Of a DNA stretch of 64,000 bases, positions 8,998 through 16,719 are shown in pieces. A program made the position numbers and the translations under genes. Position 1 is the stretch's first letter; each line of letters begins with the position of its first letter. Source of the DNA: Nitrospirota bacterium (GTDB lineage: Bacteria; Nitrospirota; Leptospirillia; Leptospirillales; Leptospirillaceae); the NCBI GenBank assembly GCA_021801345.1, contig JAJYYA010000065.1, positions 42,892 through 106,891 of the forward strand, in the 5' to 3' direction. Under the pieces are notes generated by a model. That model had not been told where the DNA came from. It searched no databases and saw only the letters and a list, made by a program, of their open reading frames with translations.

Positions 8998-9561
8998 TCA
9001 GGAGGATCGGGAAGGGCGTTTCTCTCCCTTGCTCCCTCCCCGGAAGGTGTCGCGCATGCGAAGAAGCAGGGGGCGGATCATGTCCATCTCCTCCGGGGTG
9101 AGGCTTCTTTCGAAGTAGCTCTCGAGGTGGCGGATGTGGCGGGGAAAGACCTTTTCGTAAAGGGCGTCCCCCGCCGGAGTCAGACGGATGATCTGTCCGC
9201 GCTTGTCCTGGGGGTTCTGGGTTCGGGTGACGAGCTTCTTTTTCTCAAGCCGCGAGAGAACGCCGGTCAACGTGCCCTTCGTCACCAGCGTCTCATGGGC
9301 GATGTCGGTGCAGCGAAGGCCTTCCGTCCTTCCGAGGGTGACGATGACGTCAAACTGTCCGCGGGTCAACCCCATCGAGGCGATGTTCCTGTCGGAAACC
9401 TGAAGAAAGGCCTGGTAGGCCTCGACCAGTGGCCGCAGGATCTTGAGAAAATGGGGGTCGGGAAAGGGGAGTCCGCTTTGGGACGAAAGGGTGTCGCCTC
9501 CCGCTTTTGCGCAAGGCGAGATCTCAGAAGAGTGCGGTCTAGTGGACTGTGAGCGTGGCAT
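8998..9561 (-). CDS. MarR-family transcriptional regulator
   Basis: About 187 residues; a winged-helix regulator with the MarR core: LTRGQFDVIVTLGRTEGLRCTDIA (helices before recognition), VTKGTLTGVLSRLEKKKLVTR (recognition helix) and a wing with QDKRGQIIRLTPAGDAL. The last part of a cluster FTR1 - cupredoxin - MarR on one strand, it probably senses iron, oxidative stress or a related signal and controls its neighbours (inference). Start uncertain: ATG 9561 overlaps the cupredoxin gene by 23 bases and has a weak ribosome site, while the stronger GGGAGG near 9510 is not followed by a usable start codon. Confidence 0.85.
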   Translation of the reverse strand: MPRSQSTRPHSSEISPCAKAGGDTLSSQSGLPFPDPHFLKILRPLVEAYQAFLQVSDRNIASMGLTRGQFDVIVTLGRTEGLRCTDIAHETLVTKGTLTGVLSRLEKKKLVTRTQNPQDKRGQIIRLTPAGDALYEKVFPRHIRHLESYFERSLTPEEMDMIRPLLLRMRDTFRGGSKGEKRPSRSS

Positions 9562-9919
9562 GCGCTGTCCCCGGGTGAAAGTCTCCAAAGTAATCGTAGT
9601 GGCCCTTGCCGAGCCCCGAGACCGGGACGAGAATGGTCTGTCCGGGCCGGACGACCACCTCGAAGCCCATATCGTAGCTTTCGAACTCCTCCATCTGGGG
9701 GTCGAGATTGGTCACCCGGAAGACGATCGGCTCTCCGGGGGGGACGGTCAGCACCGAGGTCACGAAGCGGTGATCTTTAATGGTGACGGCGATGGTCCGG
9801 GGGGCACCCGTGGCGTCGGCACGGACCAAGCCCAAAGACACACTCATCGTCGCAAGGAAAAGGGACCACAGGGCAATCGCCCAGGTCCGCGGGGTCAGGA
9901 TGTCGATTCCTCTTTTCAT
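9539..9919 (-). CDS. Periplasmic cupredoxin-like protein (EfeO N-domain type)
   Basis: 126 residues: signal peptide with Lys/Arg start and a hydrophobic core, cleavage near VRADA, then a cupredoxin beta-sandwich (VTIKDHRFVTSVLTVPPGEP, FRVTNLDPQMEEFES, closing HYDYFGDFHPGTAHATLTV). It resembles the Cupredoxin_1 domain found in EfeO of iron-uptake systems: the Glu-Ser-Tyr-Asp segment and the final Gly-x-x-His region are conserved, but a classical blue-copper Cys ligand is absent. Placed after the FTR1 permease, it likely binds or oxidises periplasmic iron before uptake. The predicted promoter places the transcript start at or very near the ATG. Confidence 0.78.
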   Translation of the reverse strand: MKRGIDILTPRTWAIALWSLFLATMSVSLGLVRADATGAPRTIAVTIKDHRFVTSVLTVPPGEPIVFRVTNLDPQMEEFESYDMGFEVVVRPGQTILVPVSGLGKGHYDYFGDFHPGTAHATLTVH

Positions 9920-9925
9920 AAATAT

Positions 9926-9954
9926 ATTTTACCTGTATTTTATAGCGTTTTCAA
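9926..9954 (-). promoter_or_regulatory. Promoter of the cupredoxin-MarR pair
   Basis: Minus-strand TTGAAA (9954-9949), 17-base spacer, TAAAAT (9931-9926). A start 6-8 bases downstream falls on the ATG at 9919, so the transcript may be leaderless; no clear Shine-Dalgarno precedes this ATG. Confidence 0.5.
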
Positions 9955-10069
9955 AAGGAGCCCCGTCCCGGATTTCGGCAGGGCGGGAGAGGTCAGACGA
10001 CAGGCGAGAGGGGGGCTCGGAGCGGGAAGGGAGGATCGGCTCCCTCCGGCTGCCCCTCGCGACTTCGCT

Positions 10070-10912
10070 CTATTTGTCACGTCGGGCTCCGGAGAGGACT
10101 GTCCCGCTCCCGATCCGGTGGACGCGGATCCACCATGCGAGCATGATCCCGGTGTAGGCGAAGGTGGTGAGGACGACGGTAAGGGAGGGGCGGGCCCGGT
10201 AGCCGAAAAAGTCCGCCATGAACCCCCCGATGAGCGTGTGTTCGGGGAGGATGCGGCTTGTGTCCCAGACCTGGCTTACAAGCGGCGGAAGAGCACCGAT
10301 CATCACCAGCCGCCCGACCCCCGCGGAGACCATGCCGGAGGCAAAGAAGATGAGCAGGACCGACGTGACGGAGAAAAATGTGCCGAGGGGGATCCGGACG
10401 AGCCCCGTGAAGATCAGAACGACAATTCCGATTCCCGCCAGAACGCCCAGGATCCCGAAGGCGAGCTCGGAGGTGCCGGTCTCGCCGCTCTGGGTGACGA
10501 TGCCCCAAAGGAAGAGGATCGTTTCGAGTCCTTCGCGGAAGACCCCGAAGAAGGAGAGAAGGAAGAGCGCTCCGTGCTCGCCCGACTCGAGGAGCCGGGT
10601 GGCCCGGCCGGAGATCTCCCGGGAGAGATCCCGTCCGTGGTAGTGCATCCAGACGACCATCGTCGTGAGAAAAAAGGCGGCGAGGAAGAAGATCAGGATG
10701 TCGATGCCGGTGCGAAAGCGGGTCGAAAAGAGGGCGGGGATGTCCCGGGAGCCCGCCAGGACAATCCCGCAGAGAGCCAGTGCCGTGACAACCCCCGCGA
10801 GCACATAGCGCCGGTCTTCCGGTCTCCCCGCCTTCTTAACGGTCGTGAGAAGGATCCCGACCAGAAGGGCGGCCTCCAGGGACTCTCTCATGACGATCAG
10901 GAATGTTTCCAT
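10070..10912 (-). CDS. FTR1-family high-affinity iron permease
   Basis: 280-residue inner-membrane protein with seven predicted helices and the two REXXE iron-binding motifs of FTR1/EfeU: RESLE close to the N-terminus and REGLE in the fourth helix (FFGVFREGLETILF). These Glu residues line the Fe(III)-type path in the family. ATG 10912 is preceded by GGGAGGAG; longer starts to 11002 would include the promoter and Fur-like box. It is the first gene of the iron cluster and is followed 150 bases later by the cupredoxin gene. A good sigma-70 promoter overlapping a Fur-like site indicates repression by iron. Confidence 0.9.
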   Translation of the reverse strand: METFLIVMRESLEAALLVGILLTTVKKAGRPEDRRYVLAGVVTALALCGIVLAGSRDIPALFSTRFRTGIDILIFFLAAFFLTTMVVWMHYHGRDLSREISGRATRLLESGEHGALFLLSFFGVFREGLETILFLWGIVTQSGETGTSELAFGILGVLAGIGIVVLIFTGLVRIPLGTFFSVTSVLLIFFASGMVSAGVGRLVMIGALPPLVSQVWDTSRILPEHTLIGGFMADFFGYRARPSLTVVLTTFAYTGIMLAWWIRVHRIGSGTVLSGARRDK

Positions 10913-10932
10913 GACTCCTCCCGACATTTTAT

Positions 10933-10951
10933 GAGAATAACTATCATTTCT
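10933..10951 (-). promoter_or_regulatory. Fur-box-like operator at the FTR1 promoter
   Basis: The 19 bases gagaataactatcatttct match the 19-bp Fur consensus at about 12-13 positions, including the central AT-rich inverted hexamers. The site overlaps the predicted transcription start, where a bound repressor would block RNA polymerase. Confidence 0.6.
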
Positions 10952-10980
10952 ATAATACCTTTCCGGGCTTCGGGGGTCAA
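10952..10980 (-). promoter_or_regulatory. Sigma-70 promoter of the FTR1 gene
   Basis: Minus-strand TTGACC (10980-10975), 17-base spacer, TATTAT (10957-10952); predicted start near 10945, inside the Fur-like box. Confidence 0.65.
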
Positions 10981-11028
10981 GGGCCGATGGGGGCTCCGGC
11001 ACCTCTCCTGCCGGAATAAAAAGGCGAT

Positions 11029-11056
11029 TTGGGATTGTCCGGAGGTATGGTAGACT
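11029..11056 (+). promoter_or_regulatory. Possible promoter of the beta-CASP gene
   Basis: TTGGGA (11029-11034), 16-base spacer, TAGACT (11051-11056), about 40 bases before the TTG start at 11104. Match is moderate. Confidence 0.35.
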
Positions 11057-11103
11057 GAGCAGGTCTCTTCCTTTTTACCCACAACGCGATAGGGGACTGG
11101 CAA

Positions 11104-12501
11104 TTGAAGATAACCTTCCATGGAGCGGCGCGCCGCGTGACAGGCTCCTGTTATCGGGTGACGGCCGGGGGACGGGAGTTTCTCGTCGACTGTGGCATGT
11201 TTCAGGGCCACGACGACTTGGGCCATGAAAACAGCCAGCCTCTGGGCTTCGACCCGCGCGAGATCTCGGCCGTTCTTCTGACTCATGCCCATCTCGATCA
11301 CTGCGGCCGGCTTCCCCTTCTCGTCAAGGGAGGCTTCCGGGGGCCCATCATTGCGACTCCCGCGACGAGGGACCTCGCCTCCATCGTCCTTCTGGACGCG
11401 GCCCATATTCTCTCCGAGCACGCTCTCCATCAGTCCCGTCATGGCAGGGGCGCCGACGCTCCCCTCTACACCGCGACCGACGTCTTCGACACCCTTCGCC
11501 TCTTTCAGATCCCGGCCGAGTATGGCGAACGGATCCCCCTGGCACCGGGAGTCGAGGCCTTCTTCCACAACGCGGGCCACATTCTGGGGTCGGCCTCCGT
11601 CCAGATCGTGGAGCGGCAGGGGGGCGTTCGGACCCGAACGCTCTTTTCCGGCGACCTCGGCTCTTCCGGCCGATCCTTCCTCTCCCCCCCCGCCCCTCCG
11701 GTCGACTCCGATGTGGTGGTGATGGAGACGACGTATGGCGACCGGAACCATCGTTCCTACCAGGATTCCGTTGCCGAGCTCCGGGAGACGGTCTCCGCCA
11801 CATTCCGGCGGGGGGGAAGCGTTCTCATCCCCACCTTCGCCCTCGAGCGCACTCAGGAGCTCCTCTATCTGTTCCGGGCCTGGGACCGGGAAGGGTTCTT
11901 TCCCTCCGACGCCCGGGTCTATCTCGACTCCCCCATGGCGATCCGGTCGACCGATGTCTTCGAACGGTACTCCCGTGACTTTACTCCGGAGATCCGGGAC
12001 ATGCTCGATCGCCGCGAGGACCCCTTCCACTTCGAGCGCCTGGTCATGTCCCGGTCGGCCGACGACTCCCGCCGGATCAATACGGCCAAGGGGCCGGCAC
12101 TGATTTTGGCCGGCTCGGGGATGCTCTCCGGGGGCCGGATGATGTACCACCTCGAACGCGAGATCGAGAACCCCAACGCCTCCCTGATCTTTGTGGGCTA
12201 TCAGGGGGAGGGGACCCTGGGACGGACTCTGGTTGACGGGGCCCGGCAGGTCCGGATCCTGGGAACGCAGAGGCAGGTGCGGATCAATATGGCAATGATC
12301 AACGGCTTCTCCGCCCACGCCGACCAGAAGGACCTCCTGGACTGGTGTCGCTCCATGGCGGTTCCCGGCCTTGCCATTCTCGTCCATGGGGAGTCCCGGT
12401 CGATGGAAGGATTCAGGAAGGTTCTTCCGGAGATCGGCTGGAACCGCTCGACCATGCCGGACATGGGAGAGAGCATCACCCTTCCGGCCCTGCCCCCCTG
12501 A
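11104..12501 (+). CDS. MBL-fold beta-CASP metallohydrolase (RNA-processing type)
   Basis: 465 residues. The metallo-beta-lactamase core begins GAARRVTGSCY, followed by HAHLDHCG (the HxHxDH zinc site), NAGHILGSASV and FSGDLG; then a beta-CASP insert and the C-terminal motifs ALERTQELLY, AGSGMLSGGR and FSAHADQKDLLDW (the last His is a zinc ligand). This set matches the YSH1/CPSF73-like bacterial family of RNases. The start is TTG at 11104 with AGGGG nearby; the protein begins at MKITFHGA, where the family normally starts. Likely cytosolic ribonuclease acting in RNA maturation or decay. The next gene follows within about 20 bases. Confidence 0.88.
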   Translation: MKITFHGAARRVTGSCYRVTAGGREFLVDCGMFQGHDDLGHENSQPLGFDPREISAVLLTHAHLDHCGRLPLLVKGGFRGPIIATPATRDLASIVLLDAAHILSEHALHQSRHGRGADAPLYTATDVFDTLRLFQIPAEYGERIPLAPGVEAFFHNAGHILGSASVQIVERQGGVRTRTLFSGDLGSSGRSFLSPPAPPVDSDVVVMETTYGDRNHRSYQDSVAELRETVSATFRRGGSVLIPTFALERTQELLYLFRAWDREGFFPSDARVYLDSPMAIRSTDVFERYSRDFTPEIRDMLDRREDPFHFERLVMSRSADDSRRINTAKGPALILAGSGMLSGGRMMYHLEREIENPNASLIFVGYQGEGTLGRTLVDGARQVRILGTQRQVRINMAMINGFSAHADQKDLLDWCRSMAVPGLAILVHGESRSMEGFRKVLPEIGWNRSTMPDMGESITLPALPP

Positions 12502-12521
12502 CCGGCCGGCGGAGGGACCCG

Positions 12522-15260
12522 ACGACGGACGACCTCTCAGTCCTTCACAGATTTTTTCGGATTGCCCGCAGCCATTTTTCGAGGCCCTTTTTCGAGTGGC
12601 AGAGCCGGGATCCCGGGCGGGAGGAGGGGGCGCTTCTCCGCCGATCCCTGACCTATGGCGAGACGGAAGAGGCGATTGTTTTGCGGGCCCGGGAGTTTTG
12701 CCGGATGCTGCCGCCCGGACCGGTCCTTCTGGCCCTGCCCCCCGGGCCGGAGTTTGTGGTGGGAGAGTTCGCCCTCATGCTCTCCGGCCGTCTTCCCATT
12801 CTTCTCGACCACCTCCTTCCGGCCGAGGGGGTTCGGGAGGTGGCCGATCTTTTCGCCGCCTCGGCGATTCTCTGCTCCCCGGATCTCTATGGCGCCCTCG
12901 AGCGCCCCTCGCTTCTTTCGATCTCCCCGGAGATGCCGCCCCTCACCGGTCGCCCCTCCGACCCCTCCGACCTTCTCGACCGGGCGCTGCCGCAGGGGGC
13001 CGAAACGATCGCGCATCTTCTCCTCACTTCGGGGACCACGGGGCGGCCCAAAGGGGTGCCCCTGACCCACAAGAACCTTCTTTCCAACGCCGACGGGGTA
13101 CTCTCCAGGGGCGTCTACGCAGACGGCGACAGGATCCTCTCGGTTCTTCCTCTCCACCATTCCTATCCCTACATGGTCACGCTCCTTCTGCCGCTCTCGG
13201 TCGGGGGGACGGTGGTCTTCGCGTTCGACCTCGCCCCCGGAACCCTTCGGGAGATCCTCGCCAAGGACAGGATCACCCTTTTTCCTGCCGTTCCCGTTCT
13301 CTGGGAGGGGTTCCACAAGAGGATTCGGGAGGAGATCGACCGGCGTCCGCCGGCTCTTTCGGCCGTGATCCGGAAGGTCCTGATCCCCGTCTCCTTTTTT
13401 CTTCGCAAAACCTTCGGCCTCAACGTGGGGAAGCTCCTTTTTGCCTCCTTCGGGAGGCGTTTCGGGAAGGGGATGAAGGCCTTGGCCTCCGGAGGGGCGG
13501 CCCTTCGTCCCGAGATCGCCCGGGACTTCATTGCGATGGGGGCTGTGATGCTCGAGGGGTATGGTCTCACCGAGACATCGCCCGTTGTCGCGATGACGAC
13601 GCCGGAGGATCTTGCCGTGGGGACGGTGGGGCGGCCTCTTCCAGGGGTCGAGCTCCGGGTGCTCCCTCCGGAGGAGGGGCGTCCGGGAGGGCGCATCCTT
13701 GTTCGGGGGGCGTCGGTGGCGGAGTGCTGGTGGACGGGGAAGGAGGAGCGGCTCCCGCTGAAAGATGACGACGGCTGGTTCGACACCGGAGATCTCGGTG
13801 TTCTTTCGGAGGGGCGACTGAGGCTTGTCGGCCGGGAGAAGGAGGTGATCGTCCTTCCCAGCGGCAAGAACATCTTTGCCGAGCCCCTCGAACGACGTCT
13901 TTCCTTTTTTCCCGGAGTCTCCGAGGCGGCGGTCCTTTTAGAGGGGAAGGCGCTCGTGGCCCTGCTGAGGCCCGATCCGAACGCCCCTGCCTCCATTGAA
14001 GAGCTGGCCGCTCAAGTCGATTCGGTCAATCGCGAAAGCGCCTCCCACAGCCGGATCTCCGCCTTTGAAACGGTGTCGGAGCCTCTTCCCCGGACCCGCC
14101 TGGGAAAGCTTCGCCGCTTTCTCCTCCCCGAAATCTACCGCATGGCGAGATCTCTCCGCCTGGAAAGGAAGAAATCCGAAGACAGATCCCCCGACAGCCC
14201 GCTTTTTGCCAGGGTCCGGGAGGCGATCGCCCGGGTGTCGGTTGAGGGAGGGAGCGTGGTCGACGAGGCAAGACTCGAGGCCGATCTGGGGCTTGACAGC
14301 CTCCTTCGGATCGAGCTTCTGCAGGAGCTCGAGAAGATTCTCGGGCGACGCGTTCCCGACGATCTTCTGACCGGCGTCCTGACGGTCGGCGATCTCATGG
14401 GTCGGATCGCCTCACGGGAGGCCTTGGGAGAGGGCCCCGGAGAAGAGATCCTCCTCCGTCCCCTGAGCGCCGCGGAGGAGTCCCGGATCCCCGACCGGGG
14501 ACGCGTCCTGCGGGGGCTCTCGACAGGAGAGCGCCTTCTCTATCATCTTTTCCGGGGAGTGGGGCGGGTCTTCTTCCGGATCCGGTGGCCGAGATGGCGA
14601 CGGGAAGGGGAGGACGTTCTTTTGGTAAGAGAGGGCGGCGAAGGGGGCGAGCGAGAGGAGGAGGTACGGATCGGGTCGGGGCCCTTCGTGATCGTAGCCA
14701 ACCATGGAAGCTACCTCGATGGCCCGCTGCTCGCCCTCATGCTTCCGCCGTCGCTTCTCTCCCGGACCCTTTTCTGGGGATTTGCCCCGCTCTTCGACGG
14801 GCCTTTGGCCCCTTTCAAGAACCTTTTCGGCATCGTCTCGATCGCCCCGGATTCGGCTCTGTCGGGCCTTCGCGTAGCCTTGCGGCTTCTCGTCTCGGGC
14901 CGGGGTCTGGGGGTCTTTCCCGAGGGGGAGCGCTCGACGGATGGACGGATGGCGCCCTTTCGTCCGGGCGTGGGGGTGATCCTTGCGCGGAGGAAGGTTC
15001 CGGTTCTTCCGGTAGGGATCGTGGGAACATTTGAGGCGTATCCTCCCCATCGTACTCTCCCCCGGCCGGCGAGGGTGGCTTTCTGTTTCGGGGAGATGGT
15101 CCAGCCCTCCGGGCTTGCCGGTTTTTCCGACCATGAGATCGCACAGGTTCTTGAGGAGCGGGTCAGAAGAGCGCTCTGGCTTCAAAGGGAGAGGAGTCCG
15201 TTCGCCGGCTCCGGAAACAGCTCTTCAGAGGACCGAACGGGGGAAGGCCTCTCTTTTTGA
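12522..15260 (+). CDS. Acyl-CoA/ACP ligase - carrier protein - acyltransferase fusion
   Basis: About 910 residues with three modules. Residues ~1-530: AMP-forming ligase with LLTSGTTGRPKGVPLTH (ATP loop), EGYGLTETSPV and DTGDLG motifs. Residues ~545-640: an acyl-carrier domain with the phosphopantetheine site LGLDSLLRIELL. Residues ~650-890: PlsC-type 1-acylglycerol-phosphate acyltransferase with VANHGSYLDGPLL (HX4D variant) and FPEGERSTDG. It resembles Aas-type enzymes that load a fatty acid on ACP and pass it to a lysolipid. The start is unclear: GGAGGG at 12511-12516 is followed at normal distance only by ACG codons (12522, 12525), and the nearest in-frame GTG (12345) lies 156 bases inside the preceding gene. 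Confidence 0.82.
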   Translation, partial: TTDDLSVLHRFFRIARSHFSRPFFEWQSRDPGREEGALLRRSLTYGETEEAIVLRAREFCRMLPPGPVLLALPPGPEFVVGEFALMLSGRLPILLDHLLPAEGVREVADLFAASAILCSPDLYGALERPSLLSISPEMPPLTGRPSDPSDLLDRALPQGAETIAHLLLTSGTTGRPKGVPLTHKNLLSNADGVLSRGVYADGDRILSVLPLHHSYPYMVTLLLPLSVGGTVVFAFDLAPGTLREILAKDRITLFPAVPVLWEGFHKRIREEIDRRPPALSAVIRKVLIPVSFFLRKTFGLNVGKLLFASFGRRFGKGMKALASGGAALRPEIARDFIAMGAVMLEGYGLTETSPVVAMTTPEDLAVGTVGRPLPGVELRVLPPEEGRPGGRILVRGASVAECWWTGKEERLPLKDDDGWFDTGDLGVLSEGRLRLVGREKEVIVLPSGKNIFAEPLERRLSFFPGVSEAAVLLEGKALVALLRPDPNAPASIEELAAQVDSVNRESASHSRISAFETVSEPLPRTRLGKLRRFLLPEIYRMARSLRLERKKSEDRSPDSPLFARVREAIARVSVEGGSVVDEARLEADLGLDSLLRIELLQELEKILGRRVPDDLLTGVLTVGDLMGRIASREALGEGPGEEILLRPLSAAEESRIPDRGRVLRGLSTGERLLYHLFRGVGRVFFRIRWPRWRREGEDVLLVREGGEGGEREEEVRIGSGPFVIVANHGSYLDGPLLALMLPPSLLSRTLFWGFAPLFDGPLAPFKNLFGIVSIAPDSALSGLRVALRLLVSGRGLGVFPEGERSTDGRMAPFRPGVGVILARRKVPVLPVGIVGTFEAYPPHRTLPRPARVAFCFGEMVQPSGLAGFSDHEIAQVLEERVRRALWLQRERSPFAGSGNSSSEDRTGEGLSF

Positions 15261-15472
15261 CAAAGTCGAGGGGGCCTGATTCCCAGAAGTTTGCGAGAAG
15301 ATCGGACTCTGAGACGATCGGAGAGGCCGGGGGGGGATAAACAGGAAGTGAGAGCGGAAACCTTTCGTCAAGACGCACTCGGGGGGGCTCGGGAGGTCCA
15401 TCGGATCTTTTTGGGGGAGAGGAATGGAGAATGTTTCCTCTCTTGAAATCCAAAGGAATATCTGGACTTTTC
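15261..15472. other. Intergenic stretch upstream of the Rpn gene
   Basis: No gene seen. The last half becomes AT-rich toward the Rpn gene, unlike the flanks, which fits a recently acquired segment. No terminal repeats recognised. Confidence 0.4.
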
Positions 15473-15501
15473 TTGACAGGATATGATTTTTCCATTAGAT
15501 T
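15473..15501 (+). promoter_or_regulatory. Sigma-70 promoter of the Rpn nuclease gene
   Basis: TTGACA (15473-15478), 17-base spacer, TAGATT (15496-15501) within an AT-rich stretch, about 50 bases before the GTG start. Confidence 0.6.
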
Positions 15502-15553
15502 TTCGTGGTTTTATTTTTTATGATCGATTTTACTGTTTAACCAAGGAGAGTGC

Positions 15554-16582
15554 GTGGCAGGAAAAAGAAGAAGAGGTCCAGGCTGGCAACCTCACGACAC
15601 CATGGTCAAAAATGCGCTTTCCGATCCGGCCCTTCTGGGGAGCTTTCTCGAGAGGTTCGTTCCCCCTCCCGTGGCCCCGCTCCTTGCGGGGAGCACGATC
15701 CGCTTCTGCGACTCCGAGGCCGAAGGGATCCGGAGGACGCGACGCCACTTCGACCTGGTCGTCGAGGTCGTGGGGAACGACGGGAGCTTCCGGGTGCAGA
15801 TCTTAGTCGAGCACAAGTCCTGGCGCGATCCCGGGAGCCTTTTCCAGATCCTCGAGTACAAGGTCGCCCTCTGGTCCCGGCAGCGGCGACAGGGACGGGC
15901 CCTGACTCCGGTTCTTCCGATTCTCTTCTACCACGGGGAGACCCCCTGGGGACTGTCGGGAAGCTTCCAGGGGGTCTACGGATTTTCTGAGGAGTTCCGG
16001 AGCGTCTGCGTCGACTTTTCTCCGGTGATCGTCGATACCGCCTCCGAAGACGAAAGCGCTCTTCTCGACGGAGTCGCCTCCCTCAAGACGGCGCTTTTTC
16101 TGGTCGCGATGAAGTACGCCCGAGACAGGGAGCGGATGGAGCGGGCCATCCGCAAGGTTCTGGAGGAGCGATTTCGGGGGGAAGTGCTGGACCCAGATTC
16201 GGTCTTTTTGGTCGATATGCTAAACTTTTACTCAAGTGTTTTCGAGGTGGACGACCGTTCTGAACTCGAACAGGTCTTTGGATCGCTATTCGGAAAGGAG
16301 GCGGCGATGACAGCCGTGGAGAAGATCCGTCAGGAGGGGATTGAGACGGGCCGGATGGAAGGCCGGATAGAAGGCCGCCAGGAAGGCCGGATAGAAGGCC
16401 GCCAGGAAGGCCGGATAGAAGGCCGCCAGGAAGGCCGGATGGAGGGGAGTGTGGAGACTCGGGAGGACTTCGTGAAAAAACTCCTTGCGAAAGGGACGAT
16501 GAGTCCGGAAGAGATCTCCCGAACTCTCGATCTCGACCTTCTGTGGGTGAAGGAACTGGCGGATTCCCTCCGGAAGGCGTGA
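15554..16582 (+). CDS. Rpn/YhgA-like PD-(D/E)XK nuclease with EGR repeat tail
   Basis: 342 residues from GTG 15554 with AAGGAG upstream. The N-terminal part matches the transposase_31/Rpn family: HDTMVKNALSDPALLGSFLERF, then a PD-(D/E)XK core with Asp67 (RRHFDLVVEV) and Glu86-x-Lys88 (ILVEHKSW), and LPILFYHGE. Rpn proteins are recombination-promoting DNases. Residues ~272-300 are a Gly-Arg-x-Glu repeat (GRIEGRQE) encoded by a 24-bp tandem repeat, and the C-terminus is a helical segment (LLAKGTMSPEEISRTLDL). No insertion-sequence ends flank it. It is convergent with the ManB gene. Confidence 0.85.
   Translation: MAGKRRRGPGWQPHDTMVKNALSDPALLGSFLERFVPPPVAPLLAGSTIRFCDSEAEGIRRTRRHFDLVVEVVGNDGSFRVQILVEHKSWRDPGSLFQILEYKVALWSRQRRQGRALTPVLPILFYHGETPWGLSGSFQGVYGFSEEFRSVCVDFSPVIVDTASEDESALLDGVASLKTALFLVAMKYARDRERMERAIRKVLEERFRGEVLDPDSVFLVDMLNFYSSVFEVDDRSELEQVFGSLFGKEAAMTAVEKIRQEGIETGRMEGRIEGRQEGRIEGRQEGRIEGRQEGRMEGSVETREDFVKKLLAKGTMSPEEISRTLDLDLLWVKELADSLRKA
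16362..16433 (+). repeat. 24-bp in-frame tandem repeat in the Rpn gene
   Basis: Three copies of a 24-bp unit (core ggatagaaggccgccagga) plus imperfect copies at the edges, encoding repeated GRIEGRQE. Being a multiple of three, copy-number change keeps the frame open. Confidence 0.8.
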
Positions 16583-16719
16583 TACGAGGCGAAGGCCCTG
16601 TTTCGTCAGCCGAAACGGGAAGAACCCCAGCAGGATTGGCAGGGCGGGTTTGGGAGGCTTTGGGTCTCGACAACGGGTGAACAGTGCCTCTTCAGGTGAT
16701 CGGGTGCAACGGGGGGACG

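Noticed and set aside
9443..11053. 536-codon plus-strand frame over the iron cluster
   Set aside because: It runs antisense to three recognised genes and their promoters.
10897..12387. 496-codon open frame on the minus strand across the beta-CASP gene
   Set aside because: It is antisense to a gene with full catalytic motifs; its residues are Gly/Val/Asp rich with no family pattern, as expected for a GC-rich shadow.
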